From an uncultured Prevotellaceae bacterium (GTDB lineage Bacteria; Bacteroidota; Bacteroidia; Bacteroidales; Bacteroidaceae): 34,974 bases of DNA. The notes under the pieces are model-generated. The model was not told where the DNA came from. It saw nothing but the letters and a program-made list of their open reading frames with translations, and did no database searches. This document shows, piece after piece, positions 14,734-22,646 of the stretch. The DNA is taken from assembly GCA_902769805.1 (NCBI GenBank), contig CACXQL010000013.1:1-34974 (forward strand). The letters run 5' to 3'. Within the stretch, counting starts at the first letter, position 1, and every line of letters starts with the position of its first letter. Both the position numbers and the translations under genes were made by a program.

Positions 14734-15528
14734 ATGAAGATATTAGTATTAGGTGCAGGTAAGATGGGAAGTTTCTTTATCGACCTGCTGAGTTTCGACC
14801 ACGAGGTGGCGGTCTATGAGAAGGATCCTAAGCGCATGCGGTTTACTTATAACTGTCAGCGCTTTACGGATATGGAAGAGATTAGGGGCTTTGCACCTGA
14901 ACTCGTCATCAATGCTGTCACCCTGAAATATACCATCCCTGTGTTCAAGGAGGTCATTCCCTATCTGTCTAAGGAGTGTATCATCAGTGATATCGCCTCT
15001 GTGAAGACGGATCTGAAGGAGTTCTATGAGTCGACGGGGATGCGCTATGTCTCCACACACCCGATGTTCGGTCCTACTTTTGCCAACCTTCAACAACTGA
15101 GCGAGGAGAATGCCATCATCATCAGTGAGGGCGACTATATGGGACGTATCTTTTTCAAAGATCTCTATCAGAAGTTAGGACTCAATATCTACGAATATAC
15201 TTTCGAGGAACACGATAAGACGGTGGCATACTCTTTGTCTATTCCGTTTGTCTCAACTTTCGTCTTTGCTGCCGTCATGAAGCATCAGGACGCACCAGGT
15301 ACTACTTTCAAGCGTCACATGCGGATAGCTAAGGGTGTATTGAATGAGGACGACTATCTCTTGCAGGAAATTCTCTTTAACCCTTACACGCATGACCAGG
15401 TCAGTCAGATTCGTACAGAGTTGAAGGAACTCTTGGAGATTATCGATGAGAAGGATGCCAAAGGCATGAAGGCATATCTCACTAAGATTCGCAACAACGT
15501 CAAACGAGACATTGAAATCAACAAATAG
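14734..15528 (+). CDS. tyrA: Prephenate dehydrogenase
   Basis: TyrA oxidatively decarboxylates prephenate to 4-hydroxyphenylpyruvate for tyrosine synthesis. The 264-residue protein starts with a Rossmann dinucleotide-binding motif (ILVLGAGKMGSFF, residues 3-15). It continues with VINAVTLKYT, IISDIASVKTDLKEF and THPMFGPT, the substrate-binding His-Pro-MFGP of the family. The C-terminal half is the helical dimerisation domain. No ACT or chorismate mutase domain is present. It begins 16 nt after the DAHP synthase stop and overlaps the EamA gene by 17 nt. Confidence 0.95.
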   Translation: MKILVLGAGKMGSFFIDLLSFDHEVAVYEKDPKRMRFTYNCQRFTDMEEIRGFAPELVINAVTLKYTIPVFKEVIPYLSKECIISDIASVKTDLKEFYESTGMRYVSTHPMFGPTFANLQQLSEENAIIISEGDYMGRIFFKDLYQKLGLNIYEYTFEEHDKTVAYSLSIPFVSTFVFAAVMKHQDAPGTTFKRHMRIAKGVLNEDDYLLQEILFNPYTHDQVSQIRTELKELLEIIDEKDAKGMKAYLTKIRNNVKRDIEINK

Positions 15529-16438
15529 TACGATAGGCTATCATCTGGTAGCCTTTCTCGTTGTAGCGATATGGGGCAGCACCTTCGTGTTTACGAAGAT
15601 GCTGCTTCTTGCAGGATTGTCGCCAGCACAGATCTTCACGCTACGTTTCATCATCGCCTATATACTGTTCTTGGGCTTTGAGTCTGCCCTTCAGTTTCTC
15701 TATTCTTTTACTTTTCATTTTTTCAGTAAATCCTGGCGTGACGAGTTGCTGATGTTTCTGTTAGGACTGACAGGCGGTTCCCTCTATTTCCTCACAGAGA
15801 ATGCCGCCATGCTCTATACCACAGCCACCAACACCTCGTTGATAGTCTGTTCGAGTCCACTGTTCGCCATGTTGCTCATCGCTTTGTTCTACAGACAGAG
15901 CGAACCGTTGTCACGTCGGAAGGTGACAGGGTCACTGGTGGCTTGTGCGGGCATGGCTGTTGTCGTACTCAATGGTCATTTCGTACTACATCTCTCCCCA
16001 ATAGGTGATTTGCTTGCCTTTGGAGCATGTATGTGCTGGGCTGTCTATTCTTTGTTGATGAAAGCGGTGACTGGTCGCTACAACACTTTGTTTATCACTC
16101 GTAAGGTGTTCTTCTATGGACTTGTGACGATTATTCCTTATTATATGATTGTCCCATCGGATGGCTGGATATTCACCTCTTCCGTTTTCCAGTTCTTCAA
16201 TCTCTCCATTCTCTTGAACCTGCTGTTCTTGGGTGTTGTAGCCTCTATGCTCTGTTTCCTCCTTTGGAACTGGACGATCAGTAAGTTAGGAGCTGTCGTA
16301 GCCACGAACTGGGTTTACTTCAATCCCATCACCACCATCATCTTCGCCTGGTGGCTTCTCAACGAGCAGATTACCCCTTGGTTCCTTTTAGGTACCCTCC
16401 TCATTCTTGTCGGCATGTACCTTTGTGACAAGAGGTGA
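15512..16438 (+). CDS. EamA/DMT-family transporter
   Basis: The 308-residue membrane protein has about ten hydrophobic helices in two EamA repeats (VAIWGSTFVFTKMLL near the N-terminus; FGACMCWAVYSLLMKAV in the middle; NWVYFNPITTIIFAWWLLNEQ near the end). Members move metabolites across the inner membrane, often as exporters of amino acids. Translational overlap with tyrA makes export of aromatic amino acids or precursors an attractive guess, but the substrate is not shown by the sequence. No intrinsic terminator is seen after the stop. Confidence 0.9.
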   Translation: MKSTNSTIGYHLVAFLVVAIWGSTFVFTKMLLLAGLSPAQIFTLRFIIAYILFLGFESALQFLYSFTFHFFSKSWRDELLMFLLGLTGGSLYFLTENAAMLYTTATNTSLIVCSSPLFAMLLIALFYRQSEPLSRRKVTGSLVACAGMAVVVLNGHFVLHLSPIGDLLAFGACMCWAVYSLLMKAVTGRYNTLFITRKVFFYGLVTIIPYYMIVPSDGWIFTSSVFQFFNLSILLNLLFLGVVASMLCFLLWNWTISKLGAVVATNWVYFNPITTIIFAWWLLNEQITPWFLLGTLLILVGMYLCDKR

Positions 16439-16614
16439 CATCGTCAGTCCCCAAGTTAGTAATTTAGAAGAAAGAAACAAAACATATTAGGAACTTTTAG
16501 TATTTGGACTGATATGTGTCTTTGAAATCATCGGGATATTAATGGACAAACAGTCAAAAAATTGGTATAATTAGAGAAATACCTACTTTTTTCTAAAAAT
16601 ATCTTAAATTTTTT
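16439..16614. other. Gap of about 400 bases after the aromatic operon, left part
   Basis: The gap 16439-16836 contains the candidate small RNA (16650-16728) and its promoter, and the promoter of the HD gene near 16810. This left part is A/T-rich and I see no ORF, hairpin with T-tract or promoter in it. Confidence 0.6.
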
Positions 16615-16644
16615 TTGATGATTCAACAAAATGTTCTATCTTTG
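16615..16644 (+). promoter_or_regulatory. Promoter of a candidate small RNA
   Basis: TTG at 16615-16617 and TATCTTTG at 16637-16644 are 19 nt apart. The predicted start at about 16650 places a CCCC-GGGG hairpin at the extreme 5' end of the RNA. Confidence 0.65.
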
Positions 16645-16649
16645 CACCA

Positions 16650-16728
16650 TCCCCAGTTGGGGAGAACAATGAATAGTTGATAAATTTGTTGATCGTTCCT
16701 TTGCCGTGAGGCAGGGGAACGATTTTTT
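16650..16728 (+). ncRNA. Candidate small RNA of about 79 nt
   Basis: Between the promoter and a strong terminator the sequence holds no ORF longer than three codons (ATG at 16669, stop at 16678). It has two hairpins. The 5' one is CCCC (16651-16654), loop AGTT, GGGG (16659-16662). The 3' one is the terminator. The 22 nt or so between them (A/T-rich) would be single-stranded, as in a base-pairing sRNA. The next gene has its own promoter at 16810, so this need not be a leader. Function unknown. Confidence 0.6.
16692..16728 (+). terminator. Intrinsic terminator of the candidate small RNA
   Basis: ATCGTTCC (16692-16699) pairs with GGAACGAT (16716-16723). Two U-G wobbles and TGCC (16702-16705) with GGCA (16710-16713) extend it to 14 pairs closed by a GTGA (GNRA type) tetraloop. 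A T6 run that begins at the last stem base follows. Confidence 0.85.
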
Positions 16729-16809
16729 ACTTACTTATTTATTGGATATATTTCTTACGTTCGACAAAAGAAATTTATTACCTTTGTTCTCACTTATCGG
16801 AAATTTTCG

Positions 16810-16817
16810 TATCTTTG
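16810..16817 (+). promoter_or_regulatory. -7 box before the HD hydrolase gene
   Basis: TATCTTTG is followed by C, 20 nt before the ATG. A TTTG at 16783-16786 is a possible -33 element, with spacing of 23 nt, longer than ideal. Confidence 0.55.
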
Positions 16818-16836
16818 CGACAAAATAGTAAAAAAT

Positions 16837-17502
16837 ATGATGACAAGAGACGAATTTGAGTCATTAATGAAGAAGTATGCTGACAGGATAGATACTATCC
16901 GGAAGTCGGCTCATGCATTGCATCAGAGTGTCAATCAGACTTATGGTGATGACTTACCTTATGGCTACCATCTGGATATGGTGGTGAATGGTATCAGGGA
17001 CTTCGGGCATTTGGTATGTGCAGGGGAGGATGATGTCCTGCCATTGTTCTTCGGTGGCTATTACCACGACAGTATAGAAGATGCCCGTCTAACCTATAAT
17101 GATGTGATGAAGGTGGCACGTGGGATGATGACGGAGGAACAGGCGCTGATGGCAACGGAGATAGCCTATGCACTGACGAATGACAAAGGTCGTACCCGTG
17201 CAGAGAGAGCAGGGGAGAAATACTATAAGGGAATCCGCGAGACACCCTATGCACCGTTTGTTAAACTCTGTGACCGTCTGGCGAATATTACCTTTAGTTG
17301 TTCTGGGGTTAATGCTGACAGTCTCCGCATGAAGGAGATCTACAAGGGAGAGGTTCCGCATTTCCTTGCCTCTATCAACCCTCATAGTGATGACCGCCGT
17401 TTCTTAGTACCTCAAGAGGTGGTGTATAAGCTGGCAGAGTGCCTGATTGACGACTTGGAGCGTGAGGAACAGAACCAGTCGGCATGGTGGCATGAGTATT
17501 AG
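16837..17502 (+). CDS. RelA/SpoT-like HD-domain hydrolase
   Basis: The 221-residue protein is a stand-alone HD phosphohydrolase. YYHDSIEDARLTYNDV (about residues 74-89) matches the HDxxED motif of (p)ppGpp hydrolases. FVKLCDRLANI (about 145-155) matches their KLADRLHN motif. An upstream His in YGYHLDMV would complete the Mn2+ site. No synthetase, TGS or ACT domain is present, so it resembles small alarmone hydrolases. (p)ppGpp as substrate is inferred; other pyrophosphates or nucleotides are possible. ATG 16837 follows the promoter by 19 nt; ATGATG gives an alternative start one codon later. Confidence 0.8.
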   Translation: MMTRDEFESLMKKYADRIDTIRKSAHALHQSVNQTYGDDLPYGYHLDMVVNGIRDFGHLVCAGEDDVLPLFFGGYYHDSIEDARLTYNDVMKVARGMMTEEQALMATEIAYALTNDKGRTRAERAGEKYYKGIRETPYAPFVKLCDRLANITFSCSGVNADSLRMKEIYKGEVPHFLASINPHSDDRRFLVPQEVVYKLAECLIDDLEREEQNQSAWWHEY

Positions 17503-17504
17503 TT

Positions 17505-17530
17505 TATAATTTATAGTTCATAGTTGAAAG
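17505..17530. repeat. TAGTTCATAG-type intergenic repeat
   Basis: The stretch TTTATAATTTATAGTTCA plus TAGTTGAAAG belongs to a degenerate family of 7-9 nt units (TAGTTYATAG). Related copies lie at 18354-18375, 21093-21118 and inside cobT at 29656-29687, all in the same orientation on this strand. Confidence 0.55.
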
Positions 17531-17537
17531 ATAAGAT

Positions 17538-18353
17538 ATGGCATTTGGAGCTTGGATAGGAGGTTTTCTGGGATGGATGACGGCTGGACCGTTAGGTGCA
17601 CTGGCTGGTATCGTGCTGGGGAAGTTCTTCGACTCAATGATGGATTCCGTCAATACACCAGAGACACAAGGTACGTTTGAGGATCCTTTTGGACGACAGG
17701 CGGCAAGCAACTATCAGCAGACGACAAGACCGCACACAAACTACGGACAGCGTAACAGCTTTCTGTTCTCAATGCTCGTTCTCTCCTCTTATATTATTAA
17801 GGCCGATGGCAAGGTGATGCACTCGGAGATGGAGATGGTGCGCCAGATGCTGCGTCAGAACTTTGGAGAGCAGGCTGTCATACAAGGTAATGATATCCTC
17901 AAGAAACTCTTTGACGAACAGAAAAGGGTGGGGATGCAGAACTTCCGACAGACAGTGGCAGACTGCTGTCAACAGATAGCCCGTAATATGAACTATTCGC
18001 AGCGTCTGCAACTGCTTAACTTCCTCGTAATGGTGGCACAGGCAGACGGTAGGGTACCTCAAAGTGAGATAACGGCACTGAAGGAGTGTACCCAATGGAT
18101 GCGGATGTCTGCCGATGAAGTCGACTCGATGCTGGGATTGGGGAAGAACGATCTGGAATCAGCCTATCGTGTGTTGGGTGTATCGCCTAATGCCAGTGAC
18201 GATGAGGTAAAGAAAGCTTATCGTCAGTTGGCACTTAAGCATCACCCTGATAAGGTGGCTGCCCTTGGTGATGATATTCGCAAGGCTGCCGAGAAGAAGT
18301 TCCAAGAGATTAATGCGGCAAAAGACCGTATCTGGAAAGCAAGAGGACTGTAA
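17538..18353 (+). CDS. TerB-DnaJ co-chaperone (DjlA-like)
   Basis: The 271-residue protein begins with a Gly-rich hydrophobic segment ([23 protein letters not shown], shown here as the motif region of residues 5-27) that may insert in the membrane. A TerB domain follows (about 75-185: [19 protein letters not shown] and [17 protein letters not shown], each with an acidic metal-binding ADGxV). A C-terminal J domain (about 207-271) has the HPD tripeptide at 236-238 needed to stimulate DnaK. This is the DjlA layout. It is probably a membrane-tethered partner of DnaK. Neighbour spacing (35 nt on both sides) is filled by short repeats rather than promoters. Confidence 0.9.
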   Translation: MAFGAWIGGFLGWMTAGPLGALAGIVLGKFFDSMMDSVNTPETQGTFEDPFGRQAASNYQQTTRPHTNYGQRNSFLFSMLVLSSYIIKADGKVMHSEMEMVRQMLRQNFGEQAVIQGNDILKKLFDEQKRVGMQNFRQTVADCCQQIARNMNYSQRLQLLNFLVMVAQADGRVPQSEITALKECTQWMRMSADEVDSMLGLGKNDLESAYRVLGVSPNASDDEVKKAYRQLALKHHPDKVAALGDDIRKAAEKKFQEINAAKDRIWKARGL

Positions 18354-18375
18354 GTTGATAGTTGATAGTTGAAAG
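18354..18375. repeat. GTTGATA tandem repeat before queH
   Basis: GTTGATA is present twice, then GTTGAAAG. The last unit supplies the TTG that is the only upstream start available for queH, so the repeat and the start overlap. Confidence 0.55.
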
Positions 18376-18965
18376 ATCCTGCTATTATTGTTCCAGAAGG
18401 ATTGCATGAGGTGTTGTTACATGCCTGTTGTGCACCTTGTTCATCCGCCATTGTCGAGTGGATGCTTGCCCATGGTGTGAGACCTACCATCTTCTACTAT
18501 AATCCTAATATCTATCCTCGTGAAGAATATGATATCCGCAAGAACGAGAGCAAACGGCATGCGGAGAGTCTTGGAATCCAATGGATTGACGGAGACTATG
18601 ACCATGAGCAGTGGCGACAGGATGTTTGTGGTCTTGAGGATGAACCTGAACGAGGACGACGCTGTGAACGGTGTTTCATCCTCCGATTGACAAGGGCAGC
18701 ACAAGAGGCAAAGAAACAGGGATTGCAGTATTTCACAACCACGCTTGCCTCCTCCCGATGGAAGAGTCTGGAACAGATTAATCGTGCAGGACATCATGCG
18801 GAACAGGCAGTAGAGGGTACCACCTTTTGGGATCAGAACTGGCGAAAGGGGGGATTACAGGAGCGTCGCAACCAACTGTTGAAGGAGTATGCCTTCTATA
18901 ACCAACAGTATTGCGGATGTGAGTTCTCCCAACGGAAAGTATTAACAGAAAACAATAACCAATAA
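18369..18965 (+). CDS. queH: Epoxyqueuosine reductase QueH
   Basis: QueH reduces epoxyqueuosine to queuosine in tRNA wobble position 34, using an iron-sulfur cluster and a second metal. The signature HACCAPCSS is at residues 18-26 and RRCERCF at 97-103, giving Cys20, Cys21, Cys99 and Cys102 expected to hold the cluster. YCGCEFS near the C-terminus is also typical. The start is unusual: no ATG is available in frame, a TAG stop (18366-18368) lies directly before TTG 18369, and the next in-frame choices are GTG/TTG within the conserved part. I therefore use TTG at 18369. The last nine residues (KVLTENNNQ) look like a non-conserved extension. Confidence 0.93.
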   Translation: MKDPAIIVPEGLHEVLLHACCAPCSSAIVEWMLAHGVRPTIFYYNPNIYPREEYDIRKNESKRHAESLGIQWIDGDYDHEQWRQDVCGLEDEPERGRRCERCFILRLTRAAQEAKKQGLQYFTTTLASSRWKSLEQINRAGHHAEQAVEGTTFWDQNWRKGGLQERRNQLLKEYAFYNQQYCGCEFSQRKVLTENNNQ

Positions 18966-18977
18966 ACAACAGAAACA

Positions 18978-19673
18978 ATGAAAAAAGTATCTTTAATTAT
19001 GATGGGTGTTGCTTTGTTCACACTTCAGGCAAATGCACAGATGAAACCAGATAAGAGGTATAATCCTGCCTATACGTATGACACTTATGAGGATATGGAT
19101 ATGGTAAAAGTCGGCAAGGGATGGGCGGCACGTCCCATCAAGGTTGAGGGAGGCGGCAAGGCTCCTAGTGTGGTCACCTTGACGAAGGCTTTCAATGATG
19201 TATGGAAAGTGTATGTGGTCAGTGGTATTCTGAAACAGGCACAGGATCCGAAGTTTACACATAAGTCATATCCAGAATACGACTCTGAGGATATCGTAGA
19301 CCGCAAGAACGGTTATATGTGTGTGAGCTCAGGAGGTACGGACAGTGACTATATGGAGGCGTGTGTATGGCGTTGTGACAACGGTCATCGCCTCTTTGCC
19401 ATTCTCATGGGCGGTCCTACCGATCCGGAGATAGAGGTAGTATGCTTCTATGACTATGACCCGGAAACAGAGACGATGACCCCAGTAGAGAGTCCTGTCG
19501 ATACGTTTAAGCCTAAAGAGGAGTTCTATAGCTATGGCTTGCCGCGCAAGGGCAAAGACTTCATCATCACTGAGTATATATTGAGTGAAGATAAAAACCT
19601 ACATCATATCTACACTTTTGACGGTCAGAAGCATGTGTATAGCCACGACCGTGTCGTTAAGAACAACAATTAA
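18978..19673 (+). CDS. Exported protein of unknown function
   Basis: The 231-residue product has a Sec signal peptide (MKKVSLIMMGVALFTLQANA, probable cut after residue 20) and no lipobox. The mature part is rich in Tyr, Asp and Gly, with stretches such as NGYMCVSSGGTDSDYMEACVW and a C-terminal YTFDGQKHVYSHDR. I do not recognise a domain. It starts 12 nt after queH, and its stop is 5 nt from the end of the opposing aldo/keto reductase gene. A periplasmic or outer-membrane-associated location is likely. Confidence 0.75.
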   Translation: MKKVSLIMMGVALFTLQANAQMKPDKRYNPAYTYDTYEDMDMVKVGKGWAARPIKVEGGGKAPSVVTLTKAFNDVWKVYVVSGILKQAQDPKFTHKSYPEYDSEDIVDRKNGYMCVSSGGTDSDYMEACVWRCDNGHRLFAILMGGPTDPEIEVVCFYDYDPETETMTPVESPVDTFKPKEEFYSYGLPRKGKDFIITEYILSEDKNLHHIYTFDGQKHVYSHDRVVKNNN

Positions 19674-19678
19674 GCTAT

Positions 19679-21043
19679 CTATTTCTTCCTGACTCGCAGG
19701 GTCTCCACGATACGACTCATCTGGTTGGGGATACGTATCTGTTGCGGACACTTGGATAGACATTCCTCACAGTCCTGACAGGCTCGTGCCCATGTAGCTG
19801 CATCGGGAAGAGCCTTGCGATAGCCTTCGATAAACTTCTGTTGTTGTTCTGTATAGTTAGCGGCAGTAGGAGCAGGCAAGGGAAGGACATGATCAGTCAC
19901 CGCCTCATTATAGTAGGCGAAATTCTTGGGAATATCAACGCCATAGGGACAGGGCATGCAATAGCTGCAGGTGGTGCAGGGAATCGTTGGGAAACCTGAC
20001 ATCTGGTCTGCAATATCTGCCAACAAAGCATTCTCTGCCTCTGTGCATATCTCAAGGGGCGAGAAAGTCTTGATATTATCTTCCAGGTGATCCATACGGT
20101 TCATACCACTAAGGGTGGTAAGGATATTCGGATACGAACCTACCCAGCGGAATGCCCAGCGTGCCGTACTGTCGTCTGGACGACGGGCTCTCAGTTGGTC
20201 TGTGAGTTCCTGTGCCATACGTCCGAAGGCACCGCCACGTAGCGGTTCCATGACAACACACTGGATATCCAGTTTCTCGCATTTGTTATACAGGTATTCA
20301 GCATCTGCGTCTTTCTTCCATCCACCTGTGTTGAGTGAGGCGTGTCGCCAGTCAAGGAAGTTCATCTGTATCTGAACGAAGTCCCAATGGTATTCATCGT
20401 TACGGTCTAATAACCAGTCGAAGGCACTGACATCTCCATGATAGGAGAAGCCCAGATGACGGATGCGTCCTGCCTCGCGTTCTTTCAATAGGAAATCGAG
20501 CAATCCGTTATTGATGAAACGGTCTTTTAGTGTCTCTACTCCTCCGCCTCCGATACTGTGCAGCAGGTAGTAATCAATATGATCTGTCTTCAGTCGTTGA
20601 AAGGACTGGTGGTACATATTGACAGCCTCGTCGAAGTCCCATAAGCGTCTGTTCTGATTCGACATCTTCGTGGCTATGTAATATTTATCACGAGGATGTC
20701 GGGCAAGGGCATTGCCGGTAAGAACTTCCGACTGTCCTCCCATGTACATCGGGGCGGTATCGAAATAGTTCACGCCATGTTCGATGGCATAGTCCACGAG
20801 ACGGTTGACTTCTTCCTGGTCGTTAGGCAGTCGCATCATGCCGAAGCCGAGCAGGGATATCTGTTCTCCTGAGCCGTGTTGTACACGATAAGTCATTCGA
20901 TTGTCAGCAGGAATCTGTTTCTTGTCGTCTTGTGCCAGTACGCGTAAAGGTTCCATCGCCATCAGTGCGGCTGCTGACCCCATGCCGACACCGAGTCTGC
21001 GAAGGAACTCACGTCGATTCATGTTAAGTCTTTTCTTTTCCAT
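19679..21043 (-). CDS. Tat-exported aldo/keto reductase with C-terminal 4Fe-4S domain
   Basis: I place the start at the ATG at 21043 (454 residues) because the promoter -7 box (21081-21088) lies downstream of the longer ORF start at 21109. The N-terminus NRREFLRRLG with Arg10-Arg11 and a hydrophobic stretch ending in VLAQ is a twin-arginine signal, which fits export of a folded cofactor-bearing protein. The aldo/keto reductase barrel shows FDTAPMY (catalytic Asp and Tyr), YIATKMS (Lys) and YLLHSI (His). Two C-terminal Cys clusters, CTTCSYCMPCPYGVDIP and CQDCEECLSKCPQQIRIP, bind two 4Fe-4S clusters. The physiological substrate is unknown. Confidence 0.92.
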   Translation of the reverse strand: MEKKRLNMNRREFLRRLGVGMGSAAALMAMEPLRVLAQDDKKQIPADNRMTYRVQHGSGEQISLLGFGMMRLPNDQEEVNRLVDYAIEHGVNYFDTAPMYMGGQSEVLTGNALARHPRDKYYIATKMSNQNRRLWDFDEAVNMYHQSFQRLKTDHIDYYLLHSIGGGGVETLKDRFINNGLLDFLLKEREAGRIRHLGFSYHGDVSAFDWLLDRNDEYHWDFVQIQMNFLDWRHASLNTGGWKKDADAEYLYNKCEKLDIQCVVMEPLRGGAFGRMAQELTDQLRARRPDDSTARWAFRWVGSYPNILTTLSGMNRMDHLEDNIKTFSPLEICTEAENALLADIADQMSGFPTIPCTTCSYCMPCPYGVDIPKNFAYYNEAVTDHVLPLPAPTAANYTEQQQKFIEGYRKALPDAATWARACQDCEECLSKCPQQIRIPNQMSRIVETLRVRKK

Positions 21044-21080
21044 TTTGTCAGTTTTTGTTTTAGATAGTTTATTCTCGTTG

Positions 21081-21088
21081 CAAAGATA
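21081..21088 (-). promoter_or_regulatory. -7 box of the aldo/keto reductase gene
   Basis: On the minus strand the bases read TATCTTTG followed by C, about 37 nt before the ATG at 21043. No good TTG lies 19-20 nt upstream; that place is taken by the TAGTTCATAG-type repeat (21093-21118). Confidence 0.55.
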
Positions 21089-21092
21089 ATAA

Positions 21093-21118
21093 AAAAGTTC
21101 ATAATTCATCGTTTATAG
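21093..21118. repeat. TAGTTCATAG-type repeat upstream of the aldo/keto reductase gene
   Basis: AAGTTCATAATTCATC followed by GTTTATAGTC is another copy of the degenerate intergenic repeat. It covers the -33 position of the minus-strand promoter. Confidence 0.5.
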
Positions 21119-21184
21119 TCCCTATTTTTTCGTATCATTGACTAACGTCGAAGATACTCTTGTTCGAAAAAACTCAAGATTCTC

Positions 21185-21215
21185 TTGGTTTTTTACTCAC
21201 TTATTCGTACCTTTG
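21185..21215 (+). promoter_or_regulatory. Promoter of ffh
   Basis: TTG at 21185-21187 and TACCTTTG at 21208-21215 are separated by 20 nt, 23 nt before the ffh ATG. Confidence 0.75.
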
Positions 21216-21238
21216 CACCCTAAAATAAATAATGTGTT

Positions 21239-22591
21239 ATGTTTGAGAATTTAAGTGACAGACTTGAACGGTCGTTTAAGATATTGAAAGGTGAAGGGAA
21301 AATCACCGAGATTAACGTTGCCGAGACCTTGAAGGATGTGCGTCGCGCTCTTTTAGATGCCGATGTAAACTATAAGGTAGCCAAGACGTTTACTGATAGC
21401 GTCAAGCAGAAGGCTATGGGTATGAACGTGCTTACCGCTGTGAAGCCAGGGCAGCTGATGGTGAAGATTGTCCATGACGAGCTTGCGGAGCTGATGGGTG
21501 GCAAGGCATCTGAATTGAAGTTGGAGAACCGTCCTGCTATTATCCTGATGTCTGGTCTGCAAGGTTCTGGTAAGACGACGTTCAGTGGTAAGCTTGCCAA
21601 TATGCTGAAGACAAAGCAGCATAAGAATCCTTTGCTCGTTGCCTGTGACGTTTACCGTCCTGCTGCCATCCAGCAGTTGCATGTGGTAGGAGAGGGTATC
21701 GGTGTTCCTGTCTACTCAGAGCCGGACAATAAGAATGTGGTGGAGATTGCCAATAACGCTATCCGTGAGGCAAAGGCGAAGAATTATAATGTTGTCATCA
21801 TCGATACTGCGGGTCGTTTGGCTGTGGATGAGGAGATGATGAATGAGATAGCCACACTGAAAGAGGCTGTCAATCCTGACGAGACATTATTTGTCGTTGA
21901 CTCGATGACGGGTCAGGATGCTGTCAATACTGCCAAGGAGTTCAATGACCGCCTCGATTTCGACGGTGTTGTACTGACCAAGCTCGATGGTGACACTCGT
22001 GGTGGTGCCGCCCTTTCTATCCGTACCGTTGTCACGAAGCCCATCAAGTTTGTAGGAACTGGTGAGAAGATGGAGGCGATAGACGTGTTCCATCCTGAGC
22101 GAATGGCAGACCGTATCCTCGGTATGGGTGATATCGTCTCTTTGGTAGAACGTGCTCAGGAACAGTTTGACGAGAAACAGGCGCGTGAACTGGAGAAGAA
22201 AATCCGCAAGAACAAGTTCGACTTCAATGACTTCATGAGTCAGATACAGCAGATTAAGAAGATGGGTAACATCAAGGACCTAGCTGGAATGATTCCTGGA
22301 GTGGGGAAGGCCATCAAGGATATTGATATTGATGATGATGCTTTCAAGGGTATTGAGGCAATGATTAACTCGATGACGTTGAAAGAGCGAGCTAATCCGG
22401 ATATCATCAATCAGAGTCGCCGTATGCGCATTGCCAAAGGCTCTGGCACGAAGATAGAGGAGGTGAACCGTCTGATGAAGCAGTTCGACCAGATGCGTAA
22501 GATGATGAAGATGGTAACTGCCGGAGGTAACTCGAAAATGGCTCAGATGGCCGCAGCCATGAAGATGCGTGGCGGTAAGATGCCATTCTAA
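21239..22591 (+). CDS. ffh: Signal recognition particle protein Ffh (SRP54)
   Basis: Ffh binds the signal sequence of nascent membrane and exported proteins and, with the SRP RNA and FtsY, delivers ribosomes to the translocon. The 450-residue protein has the N domain (1-85), the GTPase domain with GLQGSGKT at 106-113, [17 protein letters not shown] and [14 protein letters not shown], and the Met-rich M domain. The last 50 residues carry many Met ([30 protein letters not shown]). All motifs look intact. It has its own promoter and is followed by a 9-bp minisatellite before folD. Confidence 0.98.
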   Translation: MFENLSDRLERSFKILKGEGKITEINVAETLKDVRRALLDADVNYKVAKTFTDSVKQKAMGMNVLTAVKPGQLMVKIVHDELAELMGGKASELKLENRPAIILMSGLQGSGKTTFSGKLANMLKTKQHKNPLLVACDVYRPAAIQQLHVVGEGIGVPVYSEPDNKNVVEIANNAIREAKAKNYNVVIIDTAGRLAVDEEMMNEIATLKEAVNPDETLFVVDSMTGQDAVNTAKEFNDRLDFDGVVLTKLDGDTRGGAALSIRTVVTKPIKFVGTGEKMEAIDVFHPERMADRILGMGDIVSLVERAQEQFDEKQARELEKKIRKNKFDFNDFMSQIQQIKKMGNIKDLAGMIPGVGKAIKDIDIDDDAFKGIEAMINSMTLKERANPDIINQSRRMRIAKGSGTKIEEVNRLMKQFDQMRKMMKMVTAGGNSKMAQMAAAMKMRGGKMPF

Positions 22592-22595
22592 TCCC

Positions 22596-22640
22596 CCCAT
22601 TACCCCCATAAATCCCATTAAACCCATTAAACCCACAAAT
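22596..22640. repeat. 9-bp tandem repeat, five units, between ffh and folD
   Basis: Units are CCCATTACC, CCCATAAAT, CCCATTAAA, CCCATTAAA and CCCACAAAT, an exact 9-bp period. The repeat fills nearly the whole 55-bp spacer. Because 9 is a multiple of 3, the frame stays open through it, which extends the apparent folD ORF into the 3' end of ffh. Confidence 0.85.
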
Positions 22641-22646
22641 AGAAAC

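Noticed and set aside
18940-18965. Similarity of the queH end (AACAGAAAACAAT) to the sequence before hsdM (AACGGAAAACAAT)
   Set aside because: The match is about a dozen A-rich bases without further shared context.
21044-21109. Longer N-terminus for the aldo/keto reductase
   Set aside because: The extra 22 codons contain the -7 box TATCTTTG and part of a short repeat, and would move the twin-arginine signal away from the N-terminus.
22569-22646. N-terminal extension of FolD
   Set aside because: It translates the end of ffh out of frame and the 9-bp repeat; family homology starts at 22647.
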